From assembly GCF_018998565.1 (NCBI RefSeq), contig NZ_JAHNZO010000041.1, positions 1-55,560 of the forward strand: 55,560 bases of DNA, in the 5' to 3' direction. The DNA is from Paenibacillus oleatilyticus (GTDB lineage Bacteria; Bacillota; Bacilli; Paenibacillales; NBRC-103111). Shown here in pieces: positions 23,865-33,183 of the stretch. Numbering within the stretch: the first letter of the stretch is position 1; each line of letters opens with the position of its first letter. A program made the translations under genes and the position numbers. The notes under the pieces are model-generated. The model was given only the letters and a program-made list of their open reading frames with translations, was not told the DNA's origin and did no database searches.

Positions 23865-24134
23865 TCAAGAAAAGTACCCCATGACCATGTCCACTGCCAT
23901 GTACTCGAGAGCAACAACGGCGAGACACAAGAAGATGTACATCTGCAATTTGAAGGTCCCCCATTTGTCCTGCCAGTACTTCCCCCTGAAAAAAGAGATA
24001 AAATCAGGAGTAAAAGAAAACTTGACCGACTCGTCAAAATCTTCCGGATCGGAAAAAATCAGTTTATAAATGAAACGATATACCGGGAAATTAAGAATGA
24101 CCAAAACAATAATGAATATGGCGTGCCAATCCAT
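23865..24134 (-). CDS. Small two-helix membrane protein
   Basis: 89 residues with an N-terminal helix (IFIIVLVILNFPVYRFIYKLIF) and a C-terminal helix (LQMYIFLCLAVVALEYMAV). The loop between them is charged and aromatic (DPEDFDESVKFSF..). It converges on the DUF2262 gene. No family is recognised. Confidence 0.6.
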   Translation of the reverse strand: MDWHAIFIIVLVILNFPVYRFIYKLIFSDPEDFDESVKFSFTPDFISFFRGKYWQDKWGTFKLQMYIFLCLAVVALEYMAVDMVMGYFS

Positions 24135-24305
24135 TTCACCCCTCCGTTCCTTACAAGTTATACGAGAAAAAGGAAGGAGGGGTTACATATTTCTACAAAC
24201 GTCCAACCAAATTTTAGGTATAATATATTTAACTTCCAAGATTTCGGGGGAATCTGAACGTTTCTTGCTGCTCGTTCTTAAATGAATTGTGGGGAGTGAT
24301 ATGCA

Positions 24306-25085
24306 GTGTCTCATGTTTTTTATCGGGATCAAGTCGCTGTTTTAATGTATCATCATGTACACGCAACGGATGAGGGAGGAATTACGATTACCCCCCAATT
24401 ATTCAAAGATCAGATCAGTCATTTGCAGAAGCTGGGGTACCATTTTATTCGTTTGCATCAATTCAAACAATATCTGAACGGCAGTCCTGTTCCTCACAAT
24501 GCGGTATTGCTTACGTTCGATGATGGCTATGAGAGCGTTTATGAGAACGTGTATCCATTTTTAAAGCAGCAGCATATTCCGATGGTGAACTTCATCATGA
24601 CGGAAACCTTACCTCAAGTACCGCACCTGCCTCCGACGATGACCACGCAGCAATTATCCATCATGAGCAAAGAAACGGATTTGGTTGAGAACCAGAGCCA
24701 TACGGATGCTTTGCATCACAAAACGAACAACGATGATCCCGATGGAGACGCCTACTTCACTTCCAAGCTTCCTACTTCAAACGGAACGATCGAAACCGAC
24801 GAACAATACCATACCCGGATTGTAGAAGACGCAAAAAGAAGCAGGCAGCAATTGCATCCTGTGAATAAACATGCAGTGGATGTCGTAGCTTACCCTTTCG
24901 GTATTTATACCGATACAGCCATTCAATATTATCAAGAGGGCGGGTTTAACTACGGATTTACCATCGTTGAGGCCATGGCAACTCGTCATGCCGATTCTAT
25001 GAAAATCCCGCGTATTAACGCAGGCAGCCCTTGGATCGCCCCGTCAGATTTGCACGGCATCATTCAAAGTAAAATTGTTTCGTAA
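24306..25085 (+). CDS. Polysaccharide-deacetylase-family (NodB-like) protein
   Basis: 259 residues. VAVLMYHHVHATDEGGITITP is the typical opening of the PgaB/IcaB branch, and LLTFDDGYESVYENVYPFL holds the NodB metal-binding DD at residues 72-73. The second motif is QSHTDALHH, followed by ending strands VDVVAYPFGIYTD and GFTIVEA. The family deacetylates peptidoglycan or PNAG-type polymers. It lacks a signal peptide or anchor in the form read here, which is unusual. The start is GTG at 24306. Confidence 0.8.
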   Translation: MSHVFYRDQVAVLMYHHVHATDEGGITITPQLFKDQISHLQKLGYHFIRLHQFKQYLNGSPVPHNAVLLTFDDGYESVYENVYPFLKQQHIPMVNFIMTETLPQVPHLPPTMTTQQLSIMSKETDLVENQSHTDALHHKTNNDDPDGDAYFTSKLPTSNGTIETDEQYHTRIVEDAKRSRQQLHPVNKHAVDVVAYPFGIYTDTAIQYYQEGGFNYGFTIVEAMATRHADSMKIPRINAGSPWIAPSDLHGIIQSKIVS

Positions 25086-25102
25086 ACGACGAAAGTGCAA
25101 GT

Positions 25103-25891
25103 TTAAACTGTGACCTGCACCAGATAGCGTTCAAACGTGACGGGTAAGCCCTCGTTTACGGCGTTTATTTCGAATATTCGCGTAACTTCGGTGAGGCATT
25201 TCTCCACTACCCATTCGTAAATGGAGGGTGCCTGACCGAAGCAGAGCATCCGGATCACATCAACAGGCTCATGGAAGTATTCCACACTTCTCATCGTTTC
25301 AATCTCGGCATGTCCCAGACCGCCTTGTTCAAGGCGATGTTTGAGATTATCCAGAACGGGAGTCCCTGCCGAAATCGGCTCGAACAAGTTCGGGAACCAT
25401 TCCGAGAGTTCCGCCGCTATACCGTCCCCCGGATGCAATCCGAGGATCTTTCCTCCTTTTTTCACCACTCTGCCAACGTCCAGATAAGAAGAGGTCGGCC
25501 CTCTGCGATTATACGCAGCATCAAATTCATCCGACTCGAAAGGGAGTCTGTGTTTCGTATTTCCCGTAATGAAAATCACGTTGGATAGATTCGCTTTATT
25601 CCCTGTTTTGATGAAGTCGTTCGTAATATCCAGACCAGTAATATGTTTAACGATGGGACTCCATTGGATCGTAAATTCCCCGTGTCCGCATCCGATGTCC
25701 AATACTTTCTTGCCCCGAACCGCTCGCGCTACTTCTTCAGCAAATAGGGCTTCGGCATTAGGCGCGGTGATTGTGGAGTGCCACGAAAACGAATACTGCC
25801 CTTGTAATTTTCCGAGCTGCGCATACCATTCGATAGAATGAGGACGCAACCAGTCCGGGTGGTTTCTAGGGTCTACTAAGCTTTCGTTCAT
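25103..25891 (-). CDS. Class I SAM-dependent methyltransferase
   Basis: 262 residues. The SAM loop VLDIGCGHGEFTIQW (motif I) is followed by ITGLDITNDFI (motif II), FESDEFDAAYNRRGPTS and VVKKGGKILGLHPGD. The middle and end match small-molecule methyltransferases of unassigned substrate. It converges on the deacetylase gene with a gap of 17 bases. Confidence 0.85.
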   Translation of the reverse strand: MNESLVDPRNHPDWLRPHSIEWYAQLGKLQGQYSFSWHSTITAPNAEALFAEEVARAVRGKKVLDIGCGHGEFTIQWSPIVKHITGLDITNDFIKTGNKANLSNVIFITGNTKHRLPFESDEFDAAYNRRGPTSSYLDVGRVVKKGGKILGLHPGDGIAAELSEWFPNLFEPISAGTPVLDNLKHRLEQGGLGHAEIETMRSVEYFHEPVDVIRMLCFGQAPSIYEWVVEKCLTEVTRIFEINAVNEGLPVTFERYLVQVTV

Positions 25892-25953
25892 AAAGCACCT
25901 CCGAATTCGAGTGTGAACCTGTTTTTAACAGATGGAGTTGGAGGCGCGGCAGC

Positions 25954-26346
25954 TTAAGCACCCGTCATTCCAACGGCAAAAACTTTAAAGTTCCTATTTT
26001 CATAGTACGGCACCAGCTCTTCTTCACAAAAAAATTGCAGATGCAGGTTGTCTTTTTTACAATGCTCCACGAGTAAGCGGAAAATTTCGGATCCAATCCC
26101 GTTGCTTCTATAGTCCGTGTGGACCCCCAGTCCGCACAAGTAAGCATTGATCATCCCATCGGAAACGATTCTGCCGGTACCAATTAAGTGATTGTCATGG
26201 TATGCATAGATGGCGTACCAGCTTTGTTTCATGGCGGTCAGTAGCTGTTCTTTGTTTAGCTGCAAATATTGATTCCAATCCAGGTTCTCGTATAGTTCGT
26301 ATATACTGTCTTCTGTCGGTAATTCGGTATCATATCGTATTTCCAT
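25954..26346 (-). CDS. GNAT family N-acetyltransferase
   Basis: About 130 residues: YAYHDNHLIGTGRIVSDGMI, the acetyl-CoA loop GVHTDYRSNGIGSEIFRLL, and a final LHLQFFCEEELVPYYENRNF. I chose the ATG at 26346 because AAGGAG lies eight bases before; the longer frame from 26415 has none. The substrate is unknown. The 180 bases upstream hold only a weak gene-like relic (a short frame MSLMPLRIPMGYAI). Confidence 0.85.
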   Translation of the reverse strand: MEIRYDTELPTEDSIYELYENLDWNQYLQLNKEQLLTAMKQSWYAIYAYHDNHLIGTGRIVSDGMINAYLCGLGVHTDYRSNGIGSEIFRLLVEHCKKDNLHLQFFCEEELVPYYENRNFKVFAVGMTGA

Positions 26347-26527
26347 ATGATGGTCTCCTTTCTTTTTCAACCAATCCCGCGCCGCGGTTACAAAACGACG
26401 GGATTTTTCATCCAATCTTCGATCGTATCCTTGATCTCATACTTTATTAAAGCAAATAGCGTAGCCCATAGGGATTCTTAATGGCATTAACGACATTTTG
26501 TAACCTCAATTCAGATTTGAATTCGCA

Positions 26528-27100
26528 TCAGGTCTTGATCAATATATACTGCTTATCTTTCAATTCAAACTCATCGCCAAGCTGAAAGGTCTTTAAATCA
26601 ATGATTTTGTGCAATTGCTCATTTTTTCTTTGCTTTTCCTCACCGTCCCAGCGAGTGTATAATTCAAATTCTTCGTGGTCCGAACCGTATTCTTTTATTA
26701 GATCAAATAGTTCGCGAATACATTTTACATGCGCTTTGTATTGTTCAGGGAAATTTTCTTTCAGGTTGGGATGTAAAGAAAAACCTCCCCAATTCGCTGC
26801 AATTTGATACACAAAAGGATTTTTGAAATGCCCCCGTATTTCTTCACTCCATGCCCCTAAATCTTGAATATAAATTCCCGCAGCATCTTCCATCGAATCA
26901 TACACTTCAATTTCATCTTCTTGGATATGAGAAAGATCGACGATTTGTTCAAGAGGAATGGATCCCTCGGGCAAATGGGCAGACCGGAATTGAATTGCTT
27001 TTGTTAATTTACCGCTACTCTTATCGGCGGAGGACTTTCTTCCTCCTCTTTCCCCTAAAGGAAATTCTTTACTCGATCCGATATAATGATACAAACTCAT
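26528..27100 (-). CDS. Uncharacterised Bacillales protein (MSLYHYIG type)
   Basis: About 190 residues opening MSLYHYIGSSKEFPLGERGG, a start shared by a small group of Bacillales proteins I recall, all of unknown function. The core reads IVDLSHIQEDEIEVYDSMEDAAGIYI and then FVYQIAANWGGFSL. I preferred the ATG at 27100 over 27127 because it restores that conserved start; the ribosome site is weak. It is downstream of the Nudix gene on the same strand. Confidence 0.6.
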   Translation of the reverse strand: MSLYHYIGSSKEFPLGERGGRKSSADKSSGKLTKAIQFRSAHLPEGSIPLEQIVDLSHIQEDEIEVYDSMEDAAGIYIQDLGAWSEEIRGHFKNPFVYQIAANWGGFSLHPNLKENFPEQYKAHVKCIRELFDLIKEYGSDHEEFELYTRWDGEEKQRKNEQLHKIIDLKTFQLGDEFELKDKQYILIKT

Positions 27101-27152
27101 ACCAACAGCCTCATTTCGGCGCAACATGTTTATAATGCAAAATTCTGGTCAG

Positions 27153-27579
27153 CTATTTCCTGGCCGCCGCCGCTCTTTTTACGCTTTCTTTTGTCCAAGG
27201 AGGAGCTTGGGGATGATTCATGATTTCCTCGTAGGTCATCCAGTGTACGGCTTCAACCTCATCGGGGCTTTTGCGATGCGCTGTGCCGCTATCATATTCG
27301 CACAGGAAGACCGCATTGATCACGTTGGAACCATCCTCTGTCACAAAGGAAGAACTGTATACAAAAGTAACCGCATCTTTTATTTCGATGCCGATCTCTT
27401 CGTAAAGCTCCCGTTTTACCGTCCGTTCCAGAATGTCGAGCGTATTTCCTTCGATGTCTACTTTCCCGCCTACAAGAGATAGAGTACCGCCGGCATGTTC
27501 TTCCTTCATACTTCGCGTAATGAGAAGCCATTGATTATCATCCCTGCAGACCGCACCCTCTACGTTTACAATAAACATG
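27153..27579 (-). CDS. Nudix hydrolase
   Basis: 142 residues. The Nudix box GGKVDIEGNTLDILERTVKRELYEEIGIEI is complete (GX5EX7REUXEEXGU). Such enzymes cleave nucleoside diphosphates linked to another moiety. I chose the ATG at 27579 (MFIVNVEGAV) because GGGGAGG lies ten bases upstream. The frame stays open a further 90 codons with plausible sequence (for example SYISLAYSMILQIHDSPET), so an N-terminally extended form cannot be ruled out. Confidence 0.85.
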
Positions 27580-27810
27580 GCGTCACGTCCTCCCCAAAGA
27601 TTGTATAGTGCTAATTTAGCATGATTTTCCTGACAAGGGAACGTGGTCACCAGAATGATGTAATTCTCCCATAGACTGAGATACGGGGCGTTTTGGAGGT
27701 CCCAATGGAAGAGCGCTGTTTCTGGTGAGTCATGAATCTGCAATATCATACTATACGCTAATGAAATGTAAGATGTATCATTCATGGGAACACGCCTAAG
27801 GAGGTTTCTC

Positions 27811-28407
27811 ATGAATATTACATCTTTTCTTATATATTGTATTATTGTAACATTCACACCCGGGCCTACGAATATTGCGATACTGTCTATGTCGCATCAT
27901 GTTAAGATGAAAGAGGCTTTTCGATACATTTGGGGAGTGACTGCCGTCTTCGGTGTGTTGCTTACGGCTTCAGTGATGTTAAACAGTGCGCTGATAGAGG
28001 CCATGCCAAAGATTTTGCTTTTTATGCAGGTCGTAGGCAGCTTTTATATGCTCTATCTTGCGTATCAAGTGTACAAAATGGATATAGCAGGGGATTCCGC
28101 CAAACAAGCGGCTACTTTTATGAACGGATTCCTCATGCAGTTTGTAAATCCTAAGGTCTGGCTGTTTACCATGACGGTCATTCCGAGCTATGTTATGCCT
28201 TATTATAAATCGCCGTTTGTCTTGTCGATATTCGTGCTGATTATTACCATTGTTGCCTTTTTAGCATTAGCCACGTGGGCCATTTTCGGTATGGTTTTCA
28301 AGAGCTTTTTGCAGAAGCATCTAAAGGTGACCAACATCGTACTAGCGCTATTATTGGTTTATTCGGCAATCGAGGTATCGGGTATCGTGGAGCTCGTGAA
28401 GAGGTGA
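27811..28407 (+). CDS. LysE/RhtB family amino-acid exporter
   Basis: About 199 residues with six helices. The family signature is FTPGPTNIAILSMSHHVKMKEAF near the start, then FLMQFVNPKVWLFTM in the middle. Members export amino acids or their analogues. TAAGGAGG precedes the ATG. The following AraC gene starts within seven bases, and such exporter/regulator pairs are common, the regulator sensing the exported metabolite. Confidence 0.92.
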   Translation: MNITSFLIYCIIVTFTPGPTNIAILSMSHHVKMKEAFRYIWGVTAVFGVLLTASVMLNSALIEAMPKILLFMQVVGSFYMLYLAYQVYKMDIAGDSAKQAATFMNGFLMQFVNPKVWLFTMTVIPSYVMPYYKSPFVLSIFVLIITIVAFLALATWAIFGMVFKSFLQKHLKVTNIVLALLLVYSAIEVSGIVELVKR

Positions 28408-28413
28408 GTGGAT

Positions 28414-29190
28414 ATGGACAAATTTGTATATAAAAAAACAGCAGGAGTTACGGCATTATCCGCAAGCTTTAGCGATTTTGAATATAAAAAGCACAGCCAT
28501 GAAGAATATGCTCTGGGAGTCACCTTGCGCGGGGTTCAGCAGTATAACCTGGATGGGAGCTTCCAGTCCTCCTATCGCAACGGGGTGATGCTTTTTAACC
28601 CGGAACAGGTTCATGACGGAAGGGCGCAGGATAAGACGGGTATTGATTATGTCATCGTTTATATCCATCCCAAGCTTTTTTTGGAGATGCTGGAAAAAAA
28701 GGATGTCATGTTGTTCTCTTCTCCCATTGTTTATAATCGCAGGCTTCAGCAAGGCATCTTAAATCTGGTTCATGCGATATTCAGCAATAAAGCCGAATCG
28801 CTGTGCAGCGAGCTGCTTCTGGCTCTTGCGGACAACTTTTCCCAAACGGAAATGAACTACGTGTTCAAAAAAAACAATGTGCTTATGAAAAAAGCGAAGG
28901 AAATGATCTACTTCAGTCTGGATCATGTGCTAAAGCTTGATGACATATGCAGAGAGTTGGATATGTCCAAATTTCAGTTCATCCGGGCATTTAAGGCGGA
29001 TACAGGCATTTCCCCGTATCAATTTTTCTTAAACTGCAAAGTCGAGCATGCCAAGCGGCTCATCGAAAAAAACAAGGATATTTACGCCGCGGTAACGGAA
29101 TGCGGATTTGTTGATTTATCTCATATGAACAGGCACTTTAAAAGCATGTATGGCATAACGGCATTCGAGTACATGTCAGGCATAAGCTGA
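28414..29190 (+). CDS. AraC family transcriptional regulator
   Basis: 259 residues. The N-terminal half is a cupin-type sensor (EYKKHSHEEYALGVTLRG, VMLFNPEQVHDG). The C-terminal AraC double helix-turn-helix reads LKLDDICRELDMSKFQFIRAFKADTGISPYQFFLNCKVEHAKRLI, then VTECGFVDLSHMNRHFKSMYGITAFEYM. I chose ATG at 28414, with GAGGTG before it; GTG at 28408 is also possible. It probably controls the LysE gene upstream. Confidence 0.92.
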   Translation: MDKFVYKKTAGVTALSASFSDFEYKKHSHEEYALGVTLRGVQQYNLDGSFQSSYRNGVMLFNPEQVHDGRAQDKTGIDYVIVYIHPKLFLEMLEKKDVMLFSSPIVYNRRLQQGILNLVHAIFSNKAESLCSELLLALADNFSQTEMNYVFKKNNVLMKKAKEMIYFSLDHVLKLDDICRELDMSKFQFIRAFKADTGISPYQFFLNCKVEHAKRLIEKNKDIYAAVTECGFVDLSHMNRHFKSMYGITAFEYMSGIS

Positions 29191-29215
29191 TCGTTCATGC
29201 GATGGAATACAAAAA

Positions 29216-29247
29216 AAGAACCTCCTCATTTCAACCAGGAAGTTCTT
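29216..29247. terminator. Convergent terminator, member of a repeated hairpin type
   Basis: AAGAACCTCCT and AGGAAGTTCTT pair (one mismatch) around a ten-base loop between the AraC gene and the converging glycosyltransferase. Very similar hairpins occur at 36653 and 40706. Confidence 0.65.
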
Positions 29248-29259
29248 TATATAAACAAT

Positions 29260-30474
29260 TTAGTTTACTTTGGAAAATAAGGACATGATACGGCTTGCGG
29301 CTTCTTTATACCCGCCGGCGTTACGTAAGGAATCCCCGATCTGCTGAGCATGTTCTTTGTAAGCAGATTCGTTCAACACTTGCAACAAAGCGGACTTCAA
29401 AGCTGCAGGCGTAAGCTGGCTTCGATCTAGAATAATACCGGCTCCTAGCTCCTCTACCCGTTTCGCAACAATAGGCTGGTCCGAGCTTAATGGAATCATG
29501 ACAAGCGGCACGTCGTAATATAAACCTTCACTTGTACTGTTCATCCCGGCATGGGTAATAAAAGCATCGGCTTGTTGGAGCACTTCCAACTGGGGAACAT
29601 ACGGCTCAACGATGAAATTAGAAGGAATACGGTCGCTTAGCGAGTCCATATTCGTGTCTTTCCCGCAAGATAACACAAACTGAGCCTGGACATCTCGAAA
29701 GGCTTCAAAGCAAAGCTTGTAAAACTCCATATCTTTGGTCAAAATGCTGCCCATGGAAATGTATACGACTTGGTCATATTGCGATCGAAGCTGTTCAGGG
29801 GGAAATGAAGGAACGTCAAGTCGTGGTGTAATCGAAGGTCCGGTAAATATATAGCTATCGTCAAGCTTATCGGCATCGGGTTGAAAATCCCGGCTTGTAA
29901 ATACAACCTTTAACTGACCATACTGGCGGGTAATATCTTCAATGGCAGGTACAGCTACGTTATATTCCTTAGCGATGCTTTGCGCCGTCATTGTTAATCT
30001 TTCATAAAGAGCTTCCACATCGAAATCATCGGCATCAAACACTTCTACAATCTTGCTTAGCGGTTCAGCGAAAGCCAGATTTGTCACGGAGCAGATCGTC
30101 GGGATGCCCAGCTTTTCCCCTAAAATAGCCCCTCCCCAACCGAACAAGGAATCAAAAATCAAGTAGTCAAAAGAATCGTGTTCGATCTGCCTCAAGATTT
30201 CCGGAATGTGAGGTTCAATAATGCCTCGCAGCATAAAATCAGTGAACTGAAGCGGGTGTTTAAGTTCGGTCGGATTAAAGCCAAGCTCTCGGAATACTTG
30301 TTCATCCAGTTGATAGGCCCGGAATTGCGCCCCGGTCTGGGCAAGCCTGGCCCGATATTCTTCCGAGCACATGTAGACGACTTCTTCACCGTTGTCGACT
30401 AACTGCTTGACCAATCCTAAGGTAGGATTAACGTGACCTTCTGCTGGAATCGTTACATACAGTACGCGTGCCAC
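29260..30474 (-). CDS. MGT-type glycosyltransferase (macrolide/UGT family)
   Basis: 404 residues, GT-B fold. It opens VLYVTIPAEGHVNPTLGLVKQL, typical of Bacillus UGTs such as YjiC/YojK. The middle has VVYISMGSILTKDMEF, and the sugar-nucleotide site is PQLEVLQQADAFITHAGMNSTSEGL, then YDVPLVMIPLSSDQPIVA. Members glucosylate macrolides, flavonoids or other hydrophobic acceptors, often as a resistance mechanism. It is a single gene, with a good GGAGG site. Confidence 0.93.
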   Translation of the reverse strand: MARVLYVTIPAEGHVNPTLGLVKQLVDNGEEVVYMCSEEYRARLAQTGAQFRAYQLDEQVFRELGFNPTELKHPLQFTDFMLRGIIEPHIPEILRQIEHDSFDYLIFDSLFGWGGAILGEKLGIPTICSVTNLAFAEPLSKIVEVFDADDFDVEALYERLTMTAQSIAKEYNVAVPAIEDITRQYGQLKVVFTSRDFQPDADKLDDSYIFTGPSITPRLDVPSFPPEQLRSQYDQVVYISMGSILTKDMEFYKLCFEAFRDVQAQFVLSCGKDTNMDSLSDRIPSNFIVEPYVPQLEVLQQADAFITHAGMNSTSEGLYYDVPLVMIPLSSDQPIVAKRVEELGAGIILDRSQLTPAALKSALLQVLNESAYKEHAQQIGDSLRNAGGYKEAASRIMSLFSKVN

Positions 30475-30599
30475 TTATTACACCTCCAATATAATACTAA
30501 ATATGGAATACTCCACCATTCGATTATAGACGAGGGAGAACGCAGGTTCAAGCGACGTTGAAATTCTGTCAATTTTTCCTTCGGAGTAGAGGTAACGTC

Positions 30600-30855
30600 T
30601 TGGTTAACAAGTGGCTGCGGAGCCGTTCGCATATCGAAGCGGCCCATGCCGGGGAGTAGGGCGCGGCTTTCTGTTGTAGCTTCCGAAGCGCGAAAGTTGG
30701 CGAAGAGCATACAAGAAGCCGCGCAGGGGATTCAAGCTACCGTTGAGGGGATTTCCAGGCATGTTGATCGAGTGCGATAGAACGAAAGCCTCGCAAAAAA
30801 CCATTGTCGATAGTCAACGTCAAATTCAGCAAGCCGTAGAAGAATTCGCAGGGTA
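30600..30855 (+). pseudogene. Fragment of a methyl-accepting chemotaxis signalling domain
   Basis: Three short frames together rebuild the conserved MCP hairpin. At 30630-30659 HIEAAHAGE runs to a TAG. At 30670-30780 SVVASEARKLAKSIQEAAQGI and then QATVEGISRHVDRVR run to TAG. At 30781-30855 KTIVDSQRQIQQAVEEFAG follows in a third frame. Intact MCPs read IEAARAGExGxGFxVVAxEVRKLAE here. Two frameshifts, two stops and no 5' part mean a decayed remnant. Confidence 0.65.
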
Positions 30856-30868
30856 TTATCCACTTCCA

Positions 30869-31345
30869 TTAACGGTATTCTTTACCTTGATATATGACGA
30901 ATCCTACAGGCTTGTGGGTGAAATGAATAACAGGAGATTGATCCCTGTTGTCTTCTGTGGGATATGCATGATTATGATCGATGTATTCGCCTTGCAATTC
31001 AATCTCTTGCCCCTCCGTAATGCCCTTTATCGGCTCTGCTAATCCCATATTATCTCCATAGCGGACAGCGACAAAAGTATCCAAGTTCTTATCAACCAGA
31101 GAAGCAGCGGCCCCTTTAATGCTAATGAGCTCATTAATTTTTACATCAAAATGCTGGTGCATCGCTCCTCTTCGTTCCCGATCAGGATATACTTTTACAA
31201 TGGTAGCCTTAACATGTACAACTGGAGCATGAAGGGACAACGGATGGAGTTGATGACCATACGAGTCATTGGTGATCGTATGGCCGAAATGAGGGTGCTT
31301 CAACAGGTTATGGTGATGGCGATTGAGCAGATATTGACTTGACAT
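30869..31345 (-). CDS. DUF3465-like protein
   Basis: 158 residues. The N-terminal 45 are histidine-rich (YLLNRHHHNLLKHPHFGH). The rest forms a beta barrel-like domain: HVKATIVKVYPDRERRGAMH, then TFVAVRYGDNMGLAEP and QEIELQGEYIDHN, with VIHFTHKPVGFVIYQGKEY as end. This resembles DUF3465 (GxxHwTHxDPxGxHxxGWI), though loosely. The function is unknown. Confidence 0.55.
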   Translation of the reverse strand: MSSQYLLNRHHHNLLKHPHFGHTITNDSYGHQLHPLSLHAPVVHVKATIVKVYPDRERRGAMHQHFDVKINELISIKGAAASLVDKNLDTFVAVRYGDNMGLAEPIKGITEGQEIELQGEYIDHNHAYPTEDNRDQSPVIHFTHKPVGFVIYQGKEYR

Positions 31346-31513
31346 ATTTTAATGCCTCCCTATAAATAGTTATGCAGGTATTTTAACCAAAATTTAACTT
31401 AATAATGCGTCTTAGCTGTAAAAACTAGATGTGTATGCGCACTCCCATTGTATGTCCTGGTTACTTGTATGTTAATATTAGTGTGACCGTAATAGACAGG
31501 AGAGTAACGTAGA

Positions 31514-31999
31514 ATGAATGAGCAGCAGTTAAAAGAATATCTCGTTAAGTTGGCGCAGGAATACGGTTCTAAATGGAACGAATACGAGGACAGTATTCGA
31601 GAACAAAGCGAGGCTGAAACGGCGGCTATGCCTGAGTTTGCCGATGCGGAAGAACAGTTTGCATGGTTCAAAGAGAACAAGCCGACGGATTGGCACGAAG
31701 AATTGAGTAAATGGGTGGGGCCCCTTTTTGATCGTTACTGTACGGATAAAAAAAGGGTGTACGGTGGGAAAAATGTACGCAGCTTCGGGTTTCCCGCCAA
31801 GTTTAACGGTATTGGCAGCCCTGTCGAAACGAGTGTCGATTTAAAGAACAAAAACCGAGCCGAGGTTTATTTTAAAACGGAAACTGCCTTTCAGGATGAA
31901 TATTTGTTCGTATTGCTGCGCAAGGCCGGTCAGTGGAAGATTGACAGCTACAAAGGGCGCAGATTCGGCGATGAGAAGTGGGATAACAGAATTCTTTGA
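31514..31999 (+). CDS. NTF2-fold-type immunity protein
   Basis: 161 residues. The second half fits the NTF2-like immunity family: VETSVDLKNKNRAEVYFKTE, YLFVLLRKAGQWKIDSYKGR and RFGDEKWDNRIL. Such proteins neutralise polymorphic-toxin domains. A GGAGAG site precedes the ATG. The short block CTTAGC-TGTAAAA-CTAGATG at about 31410 upstream recurs at about 40638. No toxin partner is visible. Confidence 0.6.
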   Translation: MNEQQLKEYLVKLAQEYGSKWNEYEDSIREQSEAETAAMPEFADAEEQFAWFKENKPTDWHEELSKWVGPLFDRYCTDKKRVYGGKNVRSFGFPAKFNGIGSPVETSVDLKNKNRAEVYFKTETAFQDEYLFVLLRKAGQWKIDSYKGRRFGDEKWDNRIL

Positions 32000-32027
32000 C
32001 GGCCGTCATAAAGAGGGGGGGGATTTT

Positions 32028-32483
32028 ATGATATTAGTGAGTTCTTGTTTAGCAGGATTGGAAGTAAGGTATAACGGTACTCATTGTTTAAATGAAAAGA
32101 TAAATAAACTAGTAGAGGAAAATAAGGCGGTAACGATCTGTCCTGAATTGCTTGGTGGCTTATCAACTCCGAGAGAACCCGCCGAAATAGTAGGTGGAGA
32201 TGGAGATGACGTACTGGATGGAAATGCTAAAGTTATTGGGAAGTCTGGCAAAGATGTCACGGAGTTTTATATTAAGGGAGCGTATGCTGCTTTAGAGAAA
32301 GCTAAAGAAATAAATGCAACAATCGTCGTTCTCAAAGAGAACAGTCCCTCTTGCGGTAGTTCTATGATTTACAATGGTCAATTTGTTGGCCAGAAAGTGG
32401 TTGGTAACGGAGTAACTTCAGCTTTACTTAAACGAAACGGATTACAAGTAATTTCAGAGGAACAATTTATTAGGGATATTTAA
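32028..32483 (+). CDS. DUF523 domain protein
   Basis: 151 residues with the DUF523 pattern: ILVSSCLAGLEVRYNGTHCL, ICPELLGGLSTPREPAEI, VVLKENSPSCGSSMIYNGQF and GNGVTSALLKRNG. The conserved cysteines (SCLAG, ICPE, SPSCG) suggest a metal or thiol site; the function is unknown. I chose the ATG at 32028, which follows a long GAGGGGGGGG ribosome site. A clear terminator follows. Confidence 0.9.
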   Translation: MILVSSCLAGLEVRYNGTHCLNEKINKLVEENKAVTICPELLGGLSTPREPAEIVGGDGDDVLDGNAKVIGKSGKDVTEFYIKGAYAALEKAKEINATIVVLKENSPSCGSSMIYNGQFVGQKVVGNGVTSALLKRNGLQVISEEQFIRDI

Positions 32484-32496
32484 CAACTTCCGATAA

Positions 32497-32538
32497 AAAG
32501 GGAACCCAATGTATTCGATTCTGGGCTTCCCTTTTTTT
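32497..32538 (+). terminator. Rho-independent terminator
   Basis: AAAGGGAACCCA and TGGGCTTCCCTTT pair around a short loop and run into TTTTTTT. It ends the DUF523 gene and marks the border of the effector region. Confidence 0.8.
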
Positions 32539-32550
32539 GTATAAAAATCA

Positions 32551-33183
32551 ACCCCGCACTCCACATGACTCGAGCCGTCAAGAGGGATGGCATCGCGGCT
32601 GCTGCTCATTCCTCGAAAATTTGCTGTTCCCATATATCCAAAAGTGTGTGAGAATTTACATTAAATAGAATATGATAGTGTCCGATATATATTAAGATAA
32701 GGAATGGGTTATAGAAAGCTAGGAGTAGTTATCCAAAAGGGAGATATGCAGTATGAGTATATTGTTGAGGATAGAACGGGAATCCGGTGGCCAGTCGATT
32801 GAGCTTGGTGATGGACAAATTACTGGCTATAGCTATATTAACACAAGCCCGGCAGATTTTTTTGCCAAAGCCTATAACGCGGACCACTCGATTCAGATCC
32901 GGGGTGAGATTCCACTTCGACTGCTTCCCCCTGTGGAACAAGATGCGGACAACTCCAATACGCTGTATGCCTGGGCTCTTACCGAGTATAGGCCGGACAA
33001 TGATTATTATCGAACAGTTACCGTACAAATCGTGAGACACGAGAAGACGATTCGAGAGGTCAAATTTACACACGCATATGTTCACGTATATCAAGAACAG
33101 GTTAATGGCTTGAAAGGGATATTAGAGTTTGAGCTTGTCGTAAGACAGAGACGGGATCAATTCGATTGTATTCAGTTTGGTTC
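32551..33183 (+). repeat. Long direct repeat R1 (promoter plus effector N-terminus)
   Basis: This 633-base block is nearly identical to 40779-41418: the same CGCACTCCACATG start, the same promoter, leader and first ~145 codons of an effector gene. Differences are scattered single bases and one small leader insertion in R2. Homology fades after the TTCAGTTTGGTTC motif, where the toxin modules begin to differ. Confidence 0.9.
32662..32688 (+). promoter_or_regulatory. Sigma-D-type promoter of the GH19 effector
   Basis: TAAA, 15 bases (TAGAATATGATAGTG), then TCCGATAT fits the sigma-D consensus. It lies about 65 bases before the effector ATG and is identical in R2. TGTGTGAGAATTTACAT precedes it. 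Confidence 0.6.

Noticed and set aside
27580..27857. N-terminal extension of the Nudix ORF
   Set aside because: A strong ribosome site marks the start at 27579. The extension reads plausibly but overlaps the LysE start region, so I left it as a remark only.
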